The position numbers were made by a program, and so were the translations under genes. A stretch of 64,000 bases of DNA from Bacillota bacterium (GTDB lineage: Bacteria; Bacillota; Clostridia; Peptostreptococcales; Anaerovoracaceae), in the NCBI GenBank assembly GCA_017941085.1, contig JAGAXF010000001.1:26748-90747 (forward strand), read 5' to 3'. This document shows, one piece after another, positions 11,308 through 20,130 of the stretch. How positions within the stretch are numbered: position 1 is the first letter of the stretch; every line of letters starts with the position of its first letter. The notes beneath the pieces were generated by a model. It saw only the letters and a program-made list of their open reading frames with translations. It ran no database searches and was not told the DNA's origin.

Positions 11308-12309
11308 ATGATAAAAAAGGAAAACCTAAAGTTAGTTCAAGAATGGGATAAAACATTTCCCAAAAGTGATAATATTGAACATGAGAAAGTCACCTTTGTA
11401 AATCGCTATGGTATTACTCTTGCAGCGGATATGTATAGGCCTAAAAATGCCGAGGGTAAGCTTCCGGCAATTGCTGTTTGTGGGCCTTTCGGTGCAGTTA
11501 AAGAGCAGTGCTCCGGCCTCTATGCTCAGACCATGGCAGAAAGAGGTTTTCTTACAATTGCCTTTGACCCTTCCTTTACCGGAGAGAGTGGTGGAAATGT
11601 AAGATACATGGCATCTCCGGATATCAATACAGAGGACTTTATGGCTGCGGTAGACTTTTTGTCATTGAATGAAAAAGTTGACCCTGAGAAAATTGGAATC
11701 ATCGGTATCTGTGGATGGGGAGGTATGGCTCTTAATACCGCGGCTTTGGACACTAGAGTCAAGGCAACAGTTTCATCAACCATGTATGATATGACTAGAG
11801 TAAATGCAAAGGGATACTTTGATTCTGAAGACAGCGAAGAGCAACGCTTCGAAAAAAGAAAAGCAATGTGCGCTCAAAGGCTAGAGGATTTAAAAGCCGG
11901 TGAATATAAGTTGGGCGGAGGAGTAGTGGATCCTCTGCCTGAGGATGCACCATTTTTCGTAGCGGATTATTATGATTACTACAAGACAAATCGTGGGTAT
12001 CATGAAAGATCTCTTAATTCCAACGGTGGATGGAATGTGATAGGCTGCCAATCATTTATGAATCAACCGATTCTAAAATATACTGATGAGATTAGAAGCG
12101 CAGTTCTTGTTATGCATGGTGAAAAAGCCCATTCATGTTATTTCTCAAAAGAGGCATTTGAAGAAATGACTGCAGACAGCAAGTATACTGATAACAAGGA
12201 ACTTCTAATAATACCTGATGTTGTTCATACGGACCTTTATGATGGTGGAGGAAAGGGTGCTATTCCCTTTGATAAATTAGAGGATTTTTTTACGGAGTAT
12301 CTTAAATGA
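11308..12309 (+). CDS. alpha/beta hydrolase, dienelactone hydrolase-like
   Basis: This 333-residue alpha/beta hydrolase has a nucleophile elbow GICGWGG with Cys where most esterases have Ser, as in dienelactone hydrolases. The likely catalytic His is in DVVHTDLYD near the C-terminus. Family relatives act on esters or lactones and often sit beside reductases of this type. The start at 11308 follows TGGAGGA. Its stop overlaps the ATG of the next gene by 4 nt, so the two are co-translated. No signal peptide is seen. Confidence 0.8.
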   Translation: MIKKENLKLVQEWDKTFPKSDNIEHEKVTFVNRYGITLAADMYRPKNAEGKLPAIAVCGPFGAVKEQCSGLYAQTMAERGFLTIAFDPSFTGESGGNVRYMASPDINTEDFMAAVDFLSLNEKVDPEKIGIIGICGWGGMALNTAALDTRVKATVSSTMYDMTRVNAKGYFDSEDSEEQRFEKRKAMCAQRLEDLKAGEYKLGGGVVDPLPEDAPFFVADYYDYYKTNRGYHERSLNSNGGWNVIGCQSFMNQPILKYTDEIRSAVLVMHGEKAHSCYFSKEAFEEMTADSKYTDNKELLIIPDVVHTDLYDGGGKGAIPFDKLEDFFTEYLK

Positions 12310-13733
12310 ATAAAATAGCCATAAAAAAAGTATTGTCAATCTTACTCTTGGTTTCACTTTTGTTAAGCTTAGTATCCTGCAGTAAAGAGGTCCAAACGAC
12401 CCCTCAGGAGAATCCGGAAGAACAAAATGAAGATGTGGATAATTCATCCCCTCAAGAGGAAGAAAAGGTAGAAAACACCCAGGAGGAAAACAAGATGATT
12501 TTTGCCTACGTAGGGGATAAAGCCCTCCAAATTGAACCTGAAAGCAATTCGTCGGCAGAGGCTTTTATAACTTTGCTGGAAGAAGGGGACATAATTGTTT
12601 CCATGAGTGATTATGGTGGCTTCGAAAAAGTTGGTTCATTAGGGGCATCTCTTCCTACTAATGATGAAAGTATTACCACGGAACCTGGAGACGTAATTCT
12701 TTATCAAGGAAATCAAATCACAATATATTACGATACCAACACATGGAACTTTACCAGATTAGGCAGGGTCAAGGATTTAAGTCAGGATGAGCTTATGGCT
12801 GTTTTAGGTCAAGGAACTGTGGAGGTTAGGTTTTCTTTGATGAACAATAATGATGTGGAGGATATAGGGGCCAACATCAATGGGACATCAGGAGAAAAAG
12901 AAGTTGGCGTATTTGATTTTGATAGTAAAACTGTTTTGTTAAACAGTGGTTATGAAATGCCCATAATGGGTCTGGGAACTTATTCTTTGGACTATGATAC
13001 CTGTGTGAACTCGGTTAAAACATTGCTGGAAAATGGTGGGCGGTTAATTGATACAGCGTATATGTACCACAACGAGGAAGCAGTGGGCGAGGGGGTTCGT
13101 CAGGCAATGGAGGAGTTCCATATCCCCAGAGAAGAGATCTTTGTTATAACCAAGATATATCCAAGCCAGTTTGGAGATCCTGAGGCAGCTATTGATATGG
13201 CCTTAGAGAAATTAAATATAGATTATGTGGATATGATGCTTCTCCACCATCCTGGAGAAAATGATGTGGAAGCATATAAAGCCATGGAGAAGTATGTGGA
13301 AACAGGGAAAATCAAATCTCTTGGCTTATCAAACTGGTATGTTAAGGAACTTACAGAATTCCTACCGCAGGTTAATATTATGCCAGCTTTAGTACAAAAC
13401 GAAATTCATCCTTATTATCAGGAACAGGATGTGGTGCCCTTTATCCAGGAAAAGGGAATCGTTGTGCAGTGTTGGTATCCTTTAGGGGGTAGAGGTTATA
13501 CCAGGGAGCTTTTAGAGAATGAAACAATTAAGGCTATTGCAGATAGCCATGGTGTGTCCTCCGCCCAAATAATCCTACGTTGGGATCTACAAAGAGGCAT
13601 TGTGGTAATACCCGGATCAAGTAACCCGGAACACATTAAAGAAAACCTTGATCTATTCGACTTTCAGTTGACAGATAAAGAAATGGAAGATATTAATGCT
13701 TTGGATAAGAACGAAAAACATGATTGGTATTAG
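12306..13733 (+). CDS. lipoprotein with cyclophilin-like domain fused to aldo/keto reductase
   Basis: This 475-residue protein begins with a lipoprotein signal (lipobox LVSC, Cys25) and an acidic Gln/Glu-rich linker. Residues about 65-195 form a cyclophilin-like beta domain (MIFAYVGDKALQIEP, GDVILYQGNQITIYYD). Residues 210-475 are a full aldo/keto reductase with the tetrad Asp/Tyr in LIDTAYMYHNE, Lys in VITKIYPSQF and His in MMLLHHPGEN. The AKR part alone would be a normal cytosolic enzyme, so placing it on a secreted lipoprotein is odd because NAD(P)H is not expected outside. The gene is intact and no internal ribosome site is obvious. Confidence 0.85.
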   Translation: MNKIAIKKVLSILLLVSLLLSLVSCSKEVQTTPQENPEEQNEDVDNSSPQEEEKVENTQEENKMIFAYVGDKALQIEPESNSSAEAFITLLEEGDIIVSMSDYGGFEKVGSLGASLPTNDESITTEPGDVILYQGNQITIYYDTNTWNFTRLGRVKDLSQDELMAVLGQGTVEVRFSLMNNNDVEDIGANINGTSGEKEVGVFDFDSKTVLLNSGYEMPIMGLGTYSLDYDTCVNSVKTLLENGGRLIDTAYMYHNEEAVGEGVRQAMEEFHIPREEIFVITKIYPSQFGDPEAAIDMALEKLNIDYVDMMLLHHPGENDVEAYKAMEKYVETGKIKSLGLSNWYVKELTEFLPQVNIMPALVQNEIHPYYQEQDVVPFIQEKGIVVQCWYPLGGRGYTRELLENETIKAIADSHGVSSAQIILRWDLQRGIVVIPGSSNPEHIKENLDLFDFQLTDKEMEDINALDKNEKHDWY

Positions 13734-13757
13734 AAAGTATTAAATAATAGGATATAC

Positions 13758-13786
13758 TTGACAAATATATATAGTTAGACTATACT
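13758..13786 (+). promoter_or_regulatory. strong sigma-A promoter before the ABC/FtsX operon
   Basis: TTGACA at 13758-13763 and TATACT at 13781-13786 are separated by exactly 17 bp. This is close to consensus and reads into the leader described next. It separates the ABC/FtsX operon from the upstream reductase genes. Confidence 0.85.
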
Positions 13787-13792
13787 AACTCC

Positions 13793-13916
13793 AGTAAGAG
13801 TTTTCTTCCTTATGGTATTAATAAGGAACGAGATCCAAGCTGGAAGATTGTTTGAGCAACATCTCTATATTTCATTTTGCGACCCCGTTCCCATTGGAGC
13901 GGGGTATTTGTTTTTT
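13793..13916 (+). promoter_or_regulatory. structured leader with strong terminator (candidate attenuator)
   Basis: The leader has a hairpin TTCCTTA (13806-13812) with TAAGGAA (13822-13828), and ends in a strong 10-bp terminator stem, ACCCCGTTCC (13882-13891) with GGAGCGGGGT (13896-13905), followed by ATTTGTTTTTT. The terminator lies only about 10 nt before the first gene, so read-through must be controlled. GGAACG at 13825-13830 can instead pair with CGTTCC at 13886-13891, an alternative antiterminator. A possible leader ORF starts at the ATG at 13813 but has no clear ribosome site. No known riboswitch class was recognised. Confidence 0.6.
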
Positions 13917-13926
13917 GGCGGTAAAG

Positions 13927-14625
13927 ATGTTTTTGGAAATAAAGGATATAAAGAAATCATTCGGTAAAGGCGAAAGCAGAGTCCAGGTCCTAAAAGGAAT
14001 TAACTTGTCCGTTGAAAAGGGAGATATGTGTATATTTCTTGGACCCTCGGGATCAGGAAAGAGTACTCTCCTTAATATTATAGGTGGAATCGATAAACCT
14101 GACTCCGGCAGCATTGCCATTGAAGGAGAACTGATGGATAGCATGTCTCCTAAAAGACTTGGAAGTTACAGAAGAAACCATTTAGGCTACGTATTTCAAA
14201 TGTATAATCTCATACCTAATTTGACGGTTAGAGAAAATGTTGAAGTTGGAGCATTTTTATCAAAGAACCCGTTGGACATAGATGAGTTGCTCCATACCCT
14301 TGGTATGTACGAGCATAAAGATAAGCTCCCGAATCAGCTTTCCGGTGGTCAGCAGCAGCGAACTTCCATTGGAAGGGCCATTGTTAAGAATCCGGACATT
14401 TTGCTTTGCGATGAGCCCACAGGGGCCTTGGATTACAATACATCCAAGGACATATTGGACCTTATAGAAAGAGTTAATCAGAAATATGGTAATACAGTAA
14501 TTATGGTAACTCATAACGGTGCCTTAAGAGATATGGCGGATATTGTTATCAGGCTTAGAGACGGACAGATATTAAGCGCCGAAAGAAACGAAGTGAAGAT
14601 TCCTGCCAGGAATCTGGAATGGTAG
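13927..14625 (+). CDS. ABC transporter ATP-binding protein (MacB/LolD type)
   Basis: This 232-residue stand-alone ATPase has Walker A GPSGSGKST, signature LSGGQQQRTSIGRA and Walker B ILLCDEPTGALD, with the MacB/LolD-like pattern YNLIPNLTVRENV. I place the start at the ATG at 13927, where the conserved ABC core begins. An upstream in-frame ATG at 13852 lies inside the leader and would run translation through the terminator stem. It powers the FtsX-type permease encoded 10 bp downstream. Confidence 0.9.
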   Translation: MFLEIKDIKKSFGKGESRVQVLKGINLSVEKGDMCIFLGPSGSGKSTLLNIIGGIDKPDSGSIAIEGELMDSMSPKRLGSYRRNHLGYVFQMYNLIPNLTVRENVEVGAFLSKNPLDIDELLHTLGMYEHKDKLPNQLSGGQQQRTSIGRAIVKNPDILLCDEPTGALDYNTSKDILDLIERVNQKYGNTVIMVTHNGALRDMADIVIRLRDGQILSAERNEVKIPARNLEW

Positions 14626-14634
14626 CGGTTTAAT

Positions 14635-17025
14635 ATGAGTACCCAAAAGAAAGAGAAGAGTAGAACTCATATAAATAATCCGCTCCCGAAAAGATTAAAG
14701 AGAGATTTAAGGGAGGACTTGGGCAAGTATATTGTTATCTTTGCCCTCCTTTTTGTTTCTATCGGATTTACATCGGGATTTTTAGTTGCGGCGGATAGTA
14801 TGATAGTAGCCTATAACGAAAGCTTTGAAAAATACAATGTGGAGGATGGGCATTTTACGCTGCAAAGGCCTGCCAACAAAGCCCAAATAAAGAATGTTGA
14901 AGCAAATGATATAGAAACTTATGAGTTGTTCTACGCCGGTTTTGATTTAACCAACGGAAGTTCCCTTAGGGTGTTTAAGAACCGCATGGAAGTAAATCTT
15001 CCATGCGTTATGGAGGGAAGACTTCCGAATAAAACTGGAGAAATTGCTATTGACAGAATGTACGCGGATAATAACAAGCTTTCTGTTGGGGATACCATTG
15101 CTGAGAAAACCCATGAAGGAGAGGGTGGAGCCTCCCCAAGAGAGTGGAACATTGTAGGCCTTGTAGCGCTACCGGATTACAGTGCTTTGTTTTCCGACAA
15201 TAATGATTTGATGTTTGACTCTTTAATGTTTGGTGTTGCTTTAGTTTCTGAAGATGAATTTGATTCCATGCATCCCCTTACATATTGCTATGGCTGGAAG
15301 TACCTAAATGGAATAAGTGGCTCGGAAAGATATATTGAAAATGAAAAGGAAATATCTGATGAACTAATGAAGAAAATAGGCAAAGAAGTTACCCTTGAGG
15401 ACTTTGTTCCTCGATATTTAAACCAGGGGATAAACTTCACAGGCGATGATATGGGTGGCGATAGTGCCATGATGGAAGTCTTTCTCTATATCATGATCGT
15501 AATTACTGCCTTTGTCTATGGCATTACCATGAAGGATACCATAGGAAAAGAATCTACAGTTATTGGAACCCTTCTGGCCTCAGGCTATACCAAAGGTGAG
15601 CTGGTGAGGCACTATATGACTATGCCTATTATAGTTACGCTGGTAGCGGCCATTATAGGAAATATCTTTGGATATACCCTATTTAAAAATGTATGTGTAG
15701 CCCTATATTACAACAGCTATAGTCTTCCGACCTACGAGACTTTATGGAATGCAAATGCCTTTGTCAGAACAACGCTTATACCAATACTAATTATGGGCGC
15801 TGTGTCCTGGATTGTTTTAAGAAGAAGTTTAAGCTTTTCTCCTATGGATTTCCTTAGAAGGAATCTAACCAGACAGAAGAATAAAAGTGCACTTAAACTA
15901 AGCAAGAGGATTCCGTTCTTCTCAAGGTTCAGGATGAGGATTATCATCCAAAATATACCCAATTATCTGGTTCTATTTATTGGTATTTTCTTTGCCAACG
16001 TTCTCTTGTATTTTGGGATGGCCCTTCCCAATGTACTGACCAACTATCAAGATTCCATACTCAATCAAATGATTGCGGAGCGTCAGTATATATTATCAAT
16101 TCCAAGTGAAGCTATGGATGAAGATAAGAAAACCGAGTCCATGGTTAATCTTCTTAAATACTTCAAAGAAGTAGAAACAGAAAATCCGAGCGCCGAGAAA
16201 TTCGGGGCATATACTCTGGAGACTATCCCTGAAGGCGAGGGCAAAAAAGATGAAATCATGATTTATGGAATTGAAGACGGTAGCCGTTATGTCGATGCAA
16301 CCTTTGATAGTGGTGAAATATATGTTTCTTCCCTTTTTGCTGATAAATATGGAACAAAGGCCGGGGACACCTTAAGGCTAAAGGAGAAGTACGATGAAGA
16401 AACCTATGATTTTAATATCGCAGGCATAGTTCAGTACGATGGAGCTATGAATATATTCATGGGCCTGGATGACCTTAACAAGAAATTCGACCTTCCAGAG
16501 GGAATGTTCTCCGGGTATTTTGCCAACGAGGAAATAACGGACATTCCGGAGGAATACATTAACTCTATTATCGACTTTGATTCTCTGACAAAGGTTTCAA
16601 GACAGCTGATGAAATCCTTTGGAGGATTCATGAAGCTGGTGAATGTATTTTCCGTTGTGCTCTTTGTTTTCTTGGTTTATCTGTTATCAAAGATAATAAT
16701 CGAAAAGAATGGTCAATCGATTTCCATGACCAAGATTCTCGGATATACGGATGGAGAAGTGAGCAGACTCTATCTTGTGGCCACTACCATTGCTGTTATC
16801 TTTTTCGTCCTAATAAGTTTCCCTATAGTTAATATTATAGTCAGGGTTCTGTGGCAATACTTTATTGCTTTAAGAATGAGCGGATGGATAGTGTTCCATG
16901 TGGATGTGGATATATTCTTTAAGATGTTTGCTCTTGCGATATGCGCATATATTGTGGTGGCAGCAATGGAATTTATAAAGATTAAGAGAATACCCATGGA
17001 TATAGCCCTTAAGAATGTGGAGTAA
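14635..17025 (+). CDS. FtsX-like ABC permease
   Basis: This 796-residue permease has the duplicated FtsX/MacB layout: one N-terminal helix (about residues 31-52), a large external domain, three helices near 280-400, a second leading helix near 440, another external domain, and three C-terminal helices between about 665 and 785. Such mechanotransmission ABC systems act on lipoproteins, envelope enzymes or antimicrobial peptides rather than moving solutes. Its stop overlaps the start region of the next lipoprotein gene. Substrate unknown. Confidence 0.88.
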   Translation: MSTQKKEKSRTHINNPLPKRLKRDLREDLGKYIVIFALLFVSIGFTSGFLVAADSMIVAYNESFEKYNVEDGHFTLQRPANKAQIKNVEANDIETYELFYAGFDLTNGSSLRVFKNRMEVNLPCVMEGRLPNKTGEIAIDRMYADNNKLSVGDTIAEKTHEGEGGASPREWNIVGLVALPDYSALFSDNNDLMFDSLMFGVALVSEDEFDSMHPLTYCYGWKYLNGISGSERYIENEKEISDELMKKIGKEVTLEDFVPRYLNQGINFTGDDMGGDSAMMEVFLYIMIVITAFVYGITMKDTIGKESTVIGTLLASGYTKGELVRHYMTMPIIVTLVAAIIGNIFGYTLFKNVCVALYYNSYSLPTYETLWNANAFVRTTLIPILIMGAVSWIVLRRSLSFSPMDFLRRNLTRQKNKSALKLSKRIPFFSRFRMRIIIQNIPNYLVLFIGIFFANVLLYFGMALPNVLTNYQDSILNQMIAERQYILSIPSEAMDEDKKTESMVNLLKYFKEVETENPSAEKFGAYTLETIPEGEGKKDEIMIYGIEDGSRYVDATFDSGEIYVSSLFADKYGTKAGDTLRLKEKYDEETYDFNIAGIVQYDGAMNIFMGLDDLNKKFDLPEGMFSGYFANEEITDIPEEYINSIIDFDSLTKVSRQLMKSFGGFMKLVNVFSVVLFVFLVYLLSKIIIEKNGQSISMTKILGYTDGEVSRLYLVATTIAVIFFVLISFPIVNIIVRVLWQYFIALRMSGWIVFHVDVDIFFKMFALAICAYIVVAAMEFIKIKRIPMDIALKNVE

Positions 17026-17032
17026 ATTTAAA

Positions 17033-18577
17033 ATGAAAACTTGTAAGAAAACAAAAACAGTATTGATGCTGATGCTTATTGCTTTGCTTTCTACTTTATT
17101 GACATCTTGCAATATGAAAGAGACAGGCGAAGGGGAGGAAAGCAGTGGAGCAGGAAGTGACACTTCGCAAGAAAATGAAAGCAATGAGCCTTCCTGGACC
17201 TATGAGGGAAGCGGAGCATTGAAGCCTGATGAGAAGCGAGAAATTGTTACCGTTAGCTGCGACCCTTCCGGAAGAATTGAAAAGATTATAAGCGAGGTTT
17301 CTCTTAAATTAAAGGAAGATGAAAGCAAGAAACCCATAGAGGATATATCTAACCTAACTGAGATAAAGAATAAAAAAGGCGGCGAAGAATTTGATGTTCA
17401 GTCAGGTAAGATATACTGGGAGAACCTTGGTGAAGATATTGAATACGAAGGAGAAGGCAGGGAAGATATCCCGGTTGAATTAAAAATAACTTATAGCCTG
17501 GATGAGAATGAAGTATCGCCGGATGAGTTAGAGGGAAAATCGGGAAAACTGAAGATGAGGATAGACTATATCAACAATACTGCGATTCCATTTACGGCCA
17601 TAACTGCCATATTCTTTCCTGAGGGTATTCTTAAAAATGTAAATGTTAAGAATGGAAATCTGACGTCTATGTCATCCCAGGATGTGGTGATCGGCACGGC
17701 TCTACCGGGGCTGAGTAAATCCTTAAATGCTTCGGAAAATGAGGTTTTGAAGGACGTGGATATACCTGAATATATAGAAATAACAGCCGACTGCCAAAAC
17801 TTTGATATGGATTTCTCAACAACCATAGTAAAAAATGGGATCTTTGCTGACATAAAAGACTCCAATGATATAGATGAATTGGTATCCTCCATGGCGGATA
17901 TGAGAAAGGCTGCTGATTCACTTGCAAAGGGGGCAACGTCTCTTGCGGATGGAGGGTCTCAACTAAAGGAGGGAGTAAATAAGTACGTAAGTGGCGTTGG
18001 AACCGTAAAGGATGGAATTCATGCTATGTGGGAAGGACTGTATGCATTGGACTCTACATCTCAAACTTTGATAGATGGTGCAACATCCTTAAACGACGGT
18101 ATTTATGCTTTGGATTCATATATTGGAAAACTTCCGGATGTGCTTCCTGCTACTCTTGATGAAACGGAACGAGCGGCAATGGAAAATATGCTGGGAGAAC
18201 TTAAATCTCAAATTGAAGTGCTCTATACAGGAAGCACAAACCTTAAGAATGGTGTAACCCAGTATGTAGGTGGTGTATCAACAATTGGTACAAGCATCCC
18301 TGACTTATATGAGGGGGCTTCTACCTTGCACTCCGAGGGAAGCAATCTAATATCAGGTGCAGCCTCCCTTGCCTCCGGTTCAGAAACTCTAAGAGATGGG
18401 ATGATTACCTTTAGGGATGAGGGAATAAGTGAACTTGCTGACTTTGTTGAAAAGGATCTGGCGGAACTGGACGACAGAATTAAAAAGCTTAAGAAGGATG
18501 ACTCAGGATACACTTCCTATTCAGGAAGTGCAAAGGATGTTAAGTCATCGGTTATTTACATCATAGAGACAAATTAA
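17033..18577 (+). CDS. lipoprotein with YhgE/Pip-like repeat coiled coil
   Basis: This 514-residue secreted lipoprotein (lipobox LTSC, Cys26) has a charged linker, a beta-rich middle region and, from about residue 290, repeats of the form SLxxGxxxLxxGV typical of YhgE/Pip-type long coiled coils. It is the likely periplasmic or cell-wall partner of the FtsX permease. The ATG at 17033 is preferred over 17015. The C-terminus may be shifted: after YIIETN-stop, deleting one A would extend the reading by ETIKNGDVDARLVGKEDA to a stop at about 18620. The gene may therefore carry a late frameshift. Confidence 0.78.
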   Translation: MKTCKKTKTVLMLMLIALLSTLLTSCNMKETGEGEESSGAGSDTSQENESNEPSWTYEGSGALKPDEKREIVTVSCDPSGRIEKIISEVSLKLKEDESKKPIEDISNLTEIKNKKGGEEFDVQSGKIYWENLGEDIEYEGEGREDIPVELKITYSLDENEVSPDELEGKSGKLKMRIDYINNTAIPFTAITAIFFPEGILKNVNVKNGNLTSMSSQDVVIGTALPGLSKSLNASENEVLKDVDIPEYIEITADCQNFDMDFSTTIVKNGIFADIKDSNDIDELVSSMADMRKAADSLAKGATSLADGGSQLKEGVNKYVSGVGTVKDGIHAMWEGLYALDSTSQTLIDGATSLNDGIYALDSYIGKLPDVLPATLDETERAAMENMLGELKSQIEVLYTGSTNLKNGVTQYVGGVSTIGTSIPDLYEGASTLHSEGSNLISGAASLASGSETLRDGMITFRDEGISELADFVEKDLAELDDRIKKLKKDDSGYTSYSGSAKDVKSSVIYIIETN

Positions 18578-18629
18578 AAATGGAGATGTTGATGCACGCC
18601 TTGTGGGTAAGGAGGACGCGTAGGGAAAT

Positions 18630-18710
18630 ATGAAAAAGTATCATATTGAAAAGAATAGCGTTCAGGAAACGCTTATGATTCCGCAAAATGGATTTCAAAT
18701 AGGAGGCTAA
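18630..18710 (+). pseudogene. 26-codon relic of a second LCM-type methyltransferase start
   Basis: A short ORF reads MKKYHIEKNSVQETLMIP and stops eight codons later. Its NSVQETLMIP segment lines up with LQGVADTLYLPLAARIYV at the start of the adjacent methyltransferase, as the N-terminus of a tandem paralogue would. AAGGAGG lies about 14 nt upstream. It looks like the 5' stump of a deleted copy, although a functional small peptide or translational coupling leader cannot be excluded. Confidence 0.45.
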
Positions 18711-18711
18711 A

Positions 18712-19521
18712 ATGAACAAACTACAGGGTGTTGCGGACACATTATATCTCCCCCTTGCTGCGAGGATATATGTGTCAAAAAGGTTCCCGGACTATTTCTA
18801 TGATGAAATGGCTCTTTCTCTTGAAAAAGACATGCCCTATGAGGAGATAGTAGCAAAGTCAAGCGAATACTTTGAGATGGCGGGGGCATGCAGATTCTAT
18901 AATACAGATGAGATGCTCCGGGATTACATATCAAAGCATGAAAAATGTAATGTCATAAACGTCGGCTGCGGACTTGAAACTGCATTCTTCAGGATTAAGC
19001 CGGATATAAACAAAGCGACCTTCTATGAAATGGATCTTCCTGATGTTATCGAAACCAGGAGAAGGGTCTTGGGAGAGCCGGATGGGGAGAAACTAATCCC
19101 CGGGGATATGTTTGACTTCTCCTGGACTGAAGAGATTGATAAATCGCTTCCTACGATGATTACCGTAATTGGTGTATTTCAGTATTTTAAAGATGAGCTG
19201 GTTCGTCAATTTATAGCGGAAGCTAAAGATCATTTCGCAGACCTTGAGCTTCTATTTGATGCAATGACCCTTAAGGCGATTAATTACGCTGCAAACTATA
19301 TCAAGAAAACGGGAAATAAGGACGCTATGCTTTATTTTGGGACGGACGAGCCCAAGGTATTTGTAGAGAGTCTCGGTTATGAACTCATTGAACAAAGGCC
19401 GTTCTTCACAGAGGCCAGGAAGAGACTAAAGAAGGATCTTAAGCTCTATACCCGAATTGCAATGAAAGTTGTGGACGAAGGTGGAAGGAGAGGATTTCTG
19501 GTCCACTGCAGGAGCAAGTAG
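18712..19521 (+). CDS. class I SAM methyltransferase, leucine carboxyl methyltransferase (LCM) family
   Basis: This 269-residue methyltransferase has the LCM/TcmP-like fold: VINVGCGLETAFFRI is the SAM loop, FYEMDLPDVIETRR the acidic loop, and TVIGVFQYF lies beyond. Bacterial members O-methylate small molecules and the substrate here is unknown. An AGGAGG site overlaps the stop of the relic ORF just upstream. It is closed by its own terminator before the NHLM operon, so it is probably not part of that operon. A role in modifying the peptides downstream is possible but unsupported. Confidence 0.78.
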   Translation: MNKLQGVADTLYLPLAARIYVSKRFPDYFYDEMALSLEKDMPYEEIVAKSSEYFEMAGACRFYNTDEMLRDYISKHEKCNVINVGCGLETAFFRIKPDINKATFYEMDLPDVIETRRRVLGEPDGEKLIPGDMFDFSWTEEIDKSLPTMITVIGVFQYFKDELVRQFIAEAKDHFADLELLFDAMTLKAINYAANYIKKTGNKDAMLYFGTDEPKVFVESLGYELIEQRPFFTEARKRLKKDLKLYTRIAMKVVDEGGRRGFLVHCRSK

Positions 19522-19582
19522 TGTCAAGAACTGCAGAATTTGATCTTGAATCCTACTAAGCATATCATTTTAAAATGTTGTA

Positions 19583-19616
19583 AGCTCTATCATTTCTTGA
19601 AAAATAGAGCTTTTTT
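19583..19616 (+). terminator. Rho-independent terminator after the methyltransferase
   Basis: AGCTCTAT and ATAGAGCT pair over a 13-nt loop, followed by seven T residues. It separates the methyltransferase from the NHLM export operon. Confidence 0.85.
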
Positions 19617-19662
19617 TGATACACTGAAAACAAAGAAACCAATGAATAAAAGGAGTTCGTGG

Positions 19663-20124
19663 ATGGAACCCAATGAAGCTATTACAACTAATGAAACTAA
19701 TACAACCAGTGAAAGAAAACCTGTATTTAGAAAAGAAACTATAGATAGGATATCATCACCGGAGCAGTTAACGGATTATCTAAAAGTAACAAACCCGGGA
19801 ACATGGGTGCTACTTTCTATTGTTTTGCTTCTACTTGTAAGCCTTGTGGCATGGTCCTTTATTGGAACTTTGGAGACTTCTGTGGATGTCAAAGTGGCGG
19901 TATCAGATCATATGGCAGAAGTAATTTCCCTTGACGGATCTCCTCTAGAAGAAGGCATGCCTCTCAAGGTCTCTGGGCAAGAGGCACTGCTTGCCTCATC
20001 GGGAAGTGATGAATACGGAAGAACCTACGGTGTAGCTGAAGTTATGCTTCCCGATGGTACCTACGATGGAACAGTTGTTATAGAAACTATACGTCCCTTG
20101 GACTTTCTTCTGGAAAGCAGGTGA
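19663..20124 (+). CDS. minimal HlyD-type adaptor of the NHLM export system
   Basis: This 154-residue protein has a cytoplasmic segment with FRKETIDRISSPEQL, one membrane helix (about residues 45-67) and a short external beta part ending in TVVIETIRPLDFLLES. The N-terminus resembles NHLM secretion proteins (TIGR03794-like), but those are normally about 400 residues with a coiled-coil hairpin and lipoyl domains, which are missing here. The ATG at 19663 has AAAGGAG at ideal spacing. It is the first gene of the operon, 6 bp before the peptidase-ABC gene, and probably links the two ABC subunits to the cell wall side. Confidence 0.72.
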   Translation: MEPNEAITTNETNTTSERKPVFRKETIDRISSPEQLTDYLKVTNPGTWVLLSIVLLLLVSLVAWSFIGTLETSVDVKVAVSDHMAEVISLDGSPLEEGMPLKVSGQEALLASSGSDEYGRTYGVAEVMLPDGTYDGTVVIETIRPLDFLLESR

Positions 20125-20130
20125 ACATAG

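Noticed and set aside
13852..13926. N-terminal extension of the ABC ATPase from ATG 13852
   Set aside because: It would be encoded by the terminator stem of the leader and has no ribosome site; the conserved domain begins at 13927.
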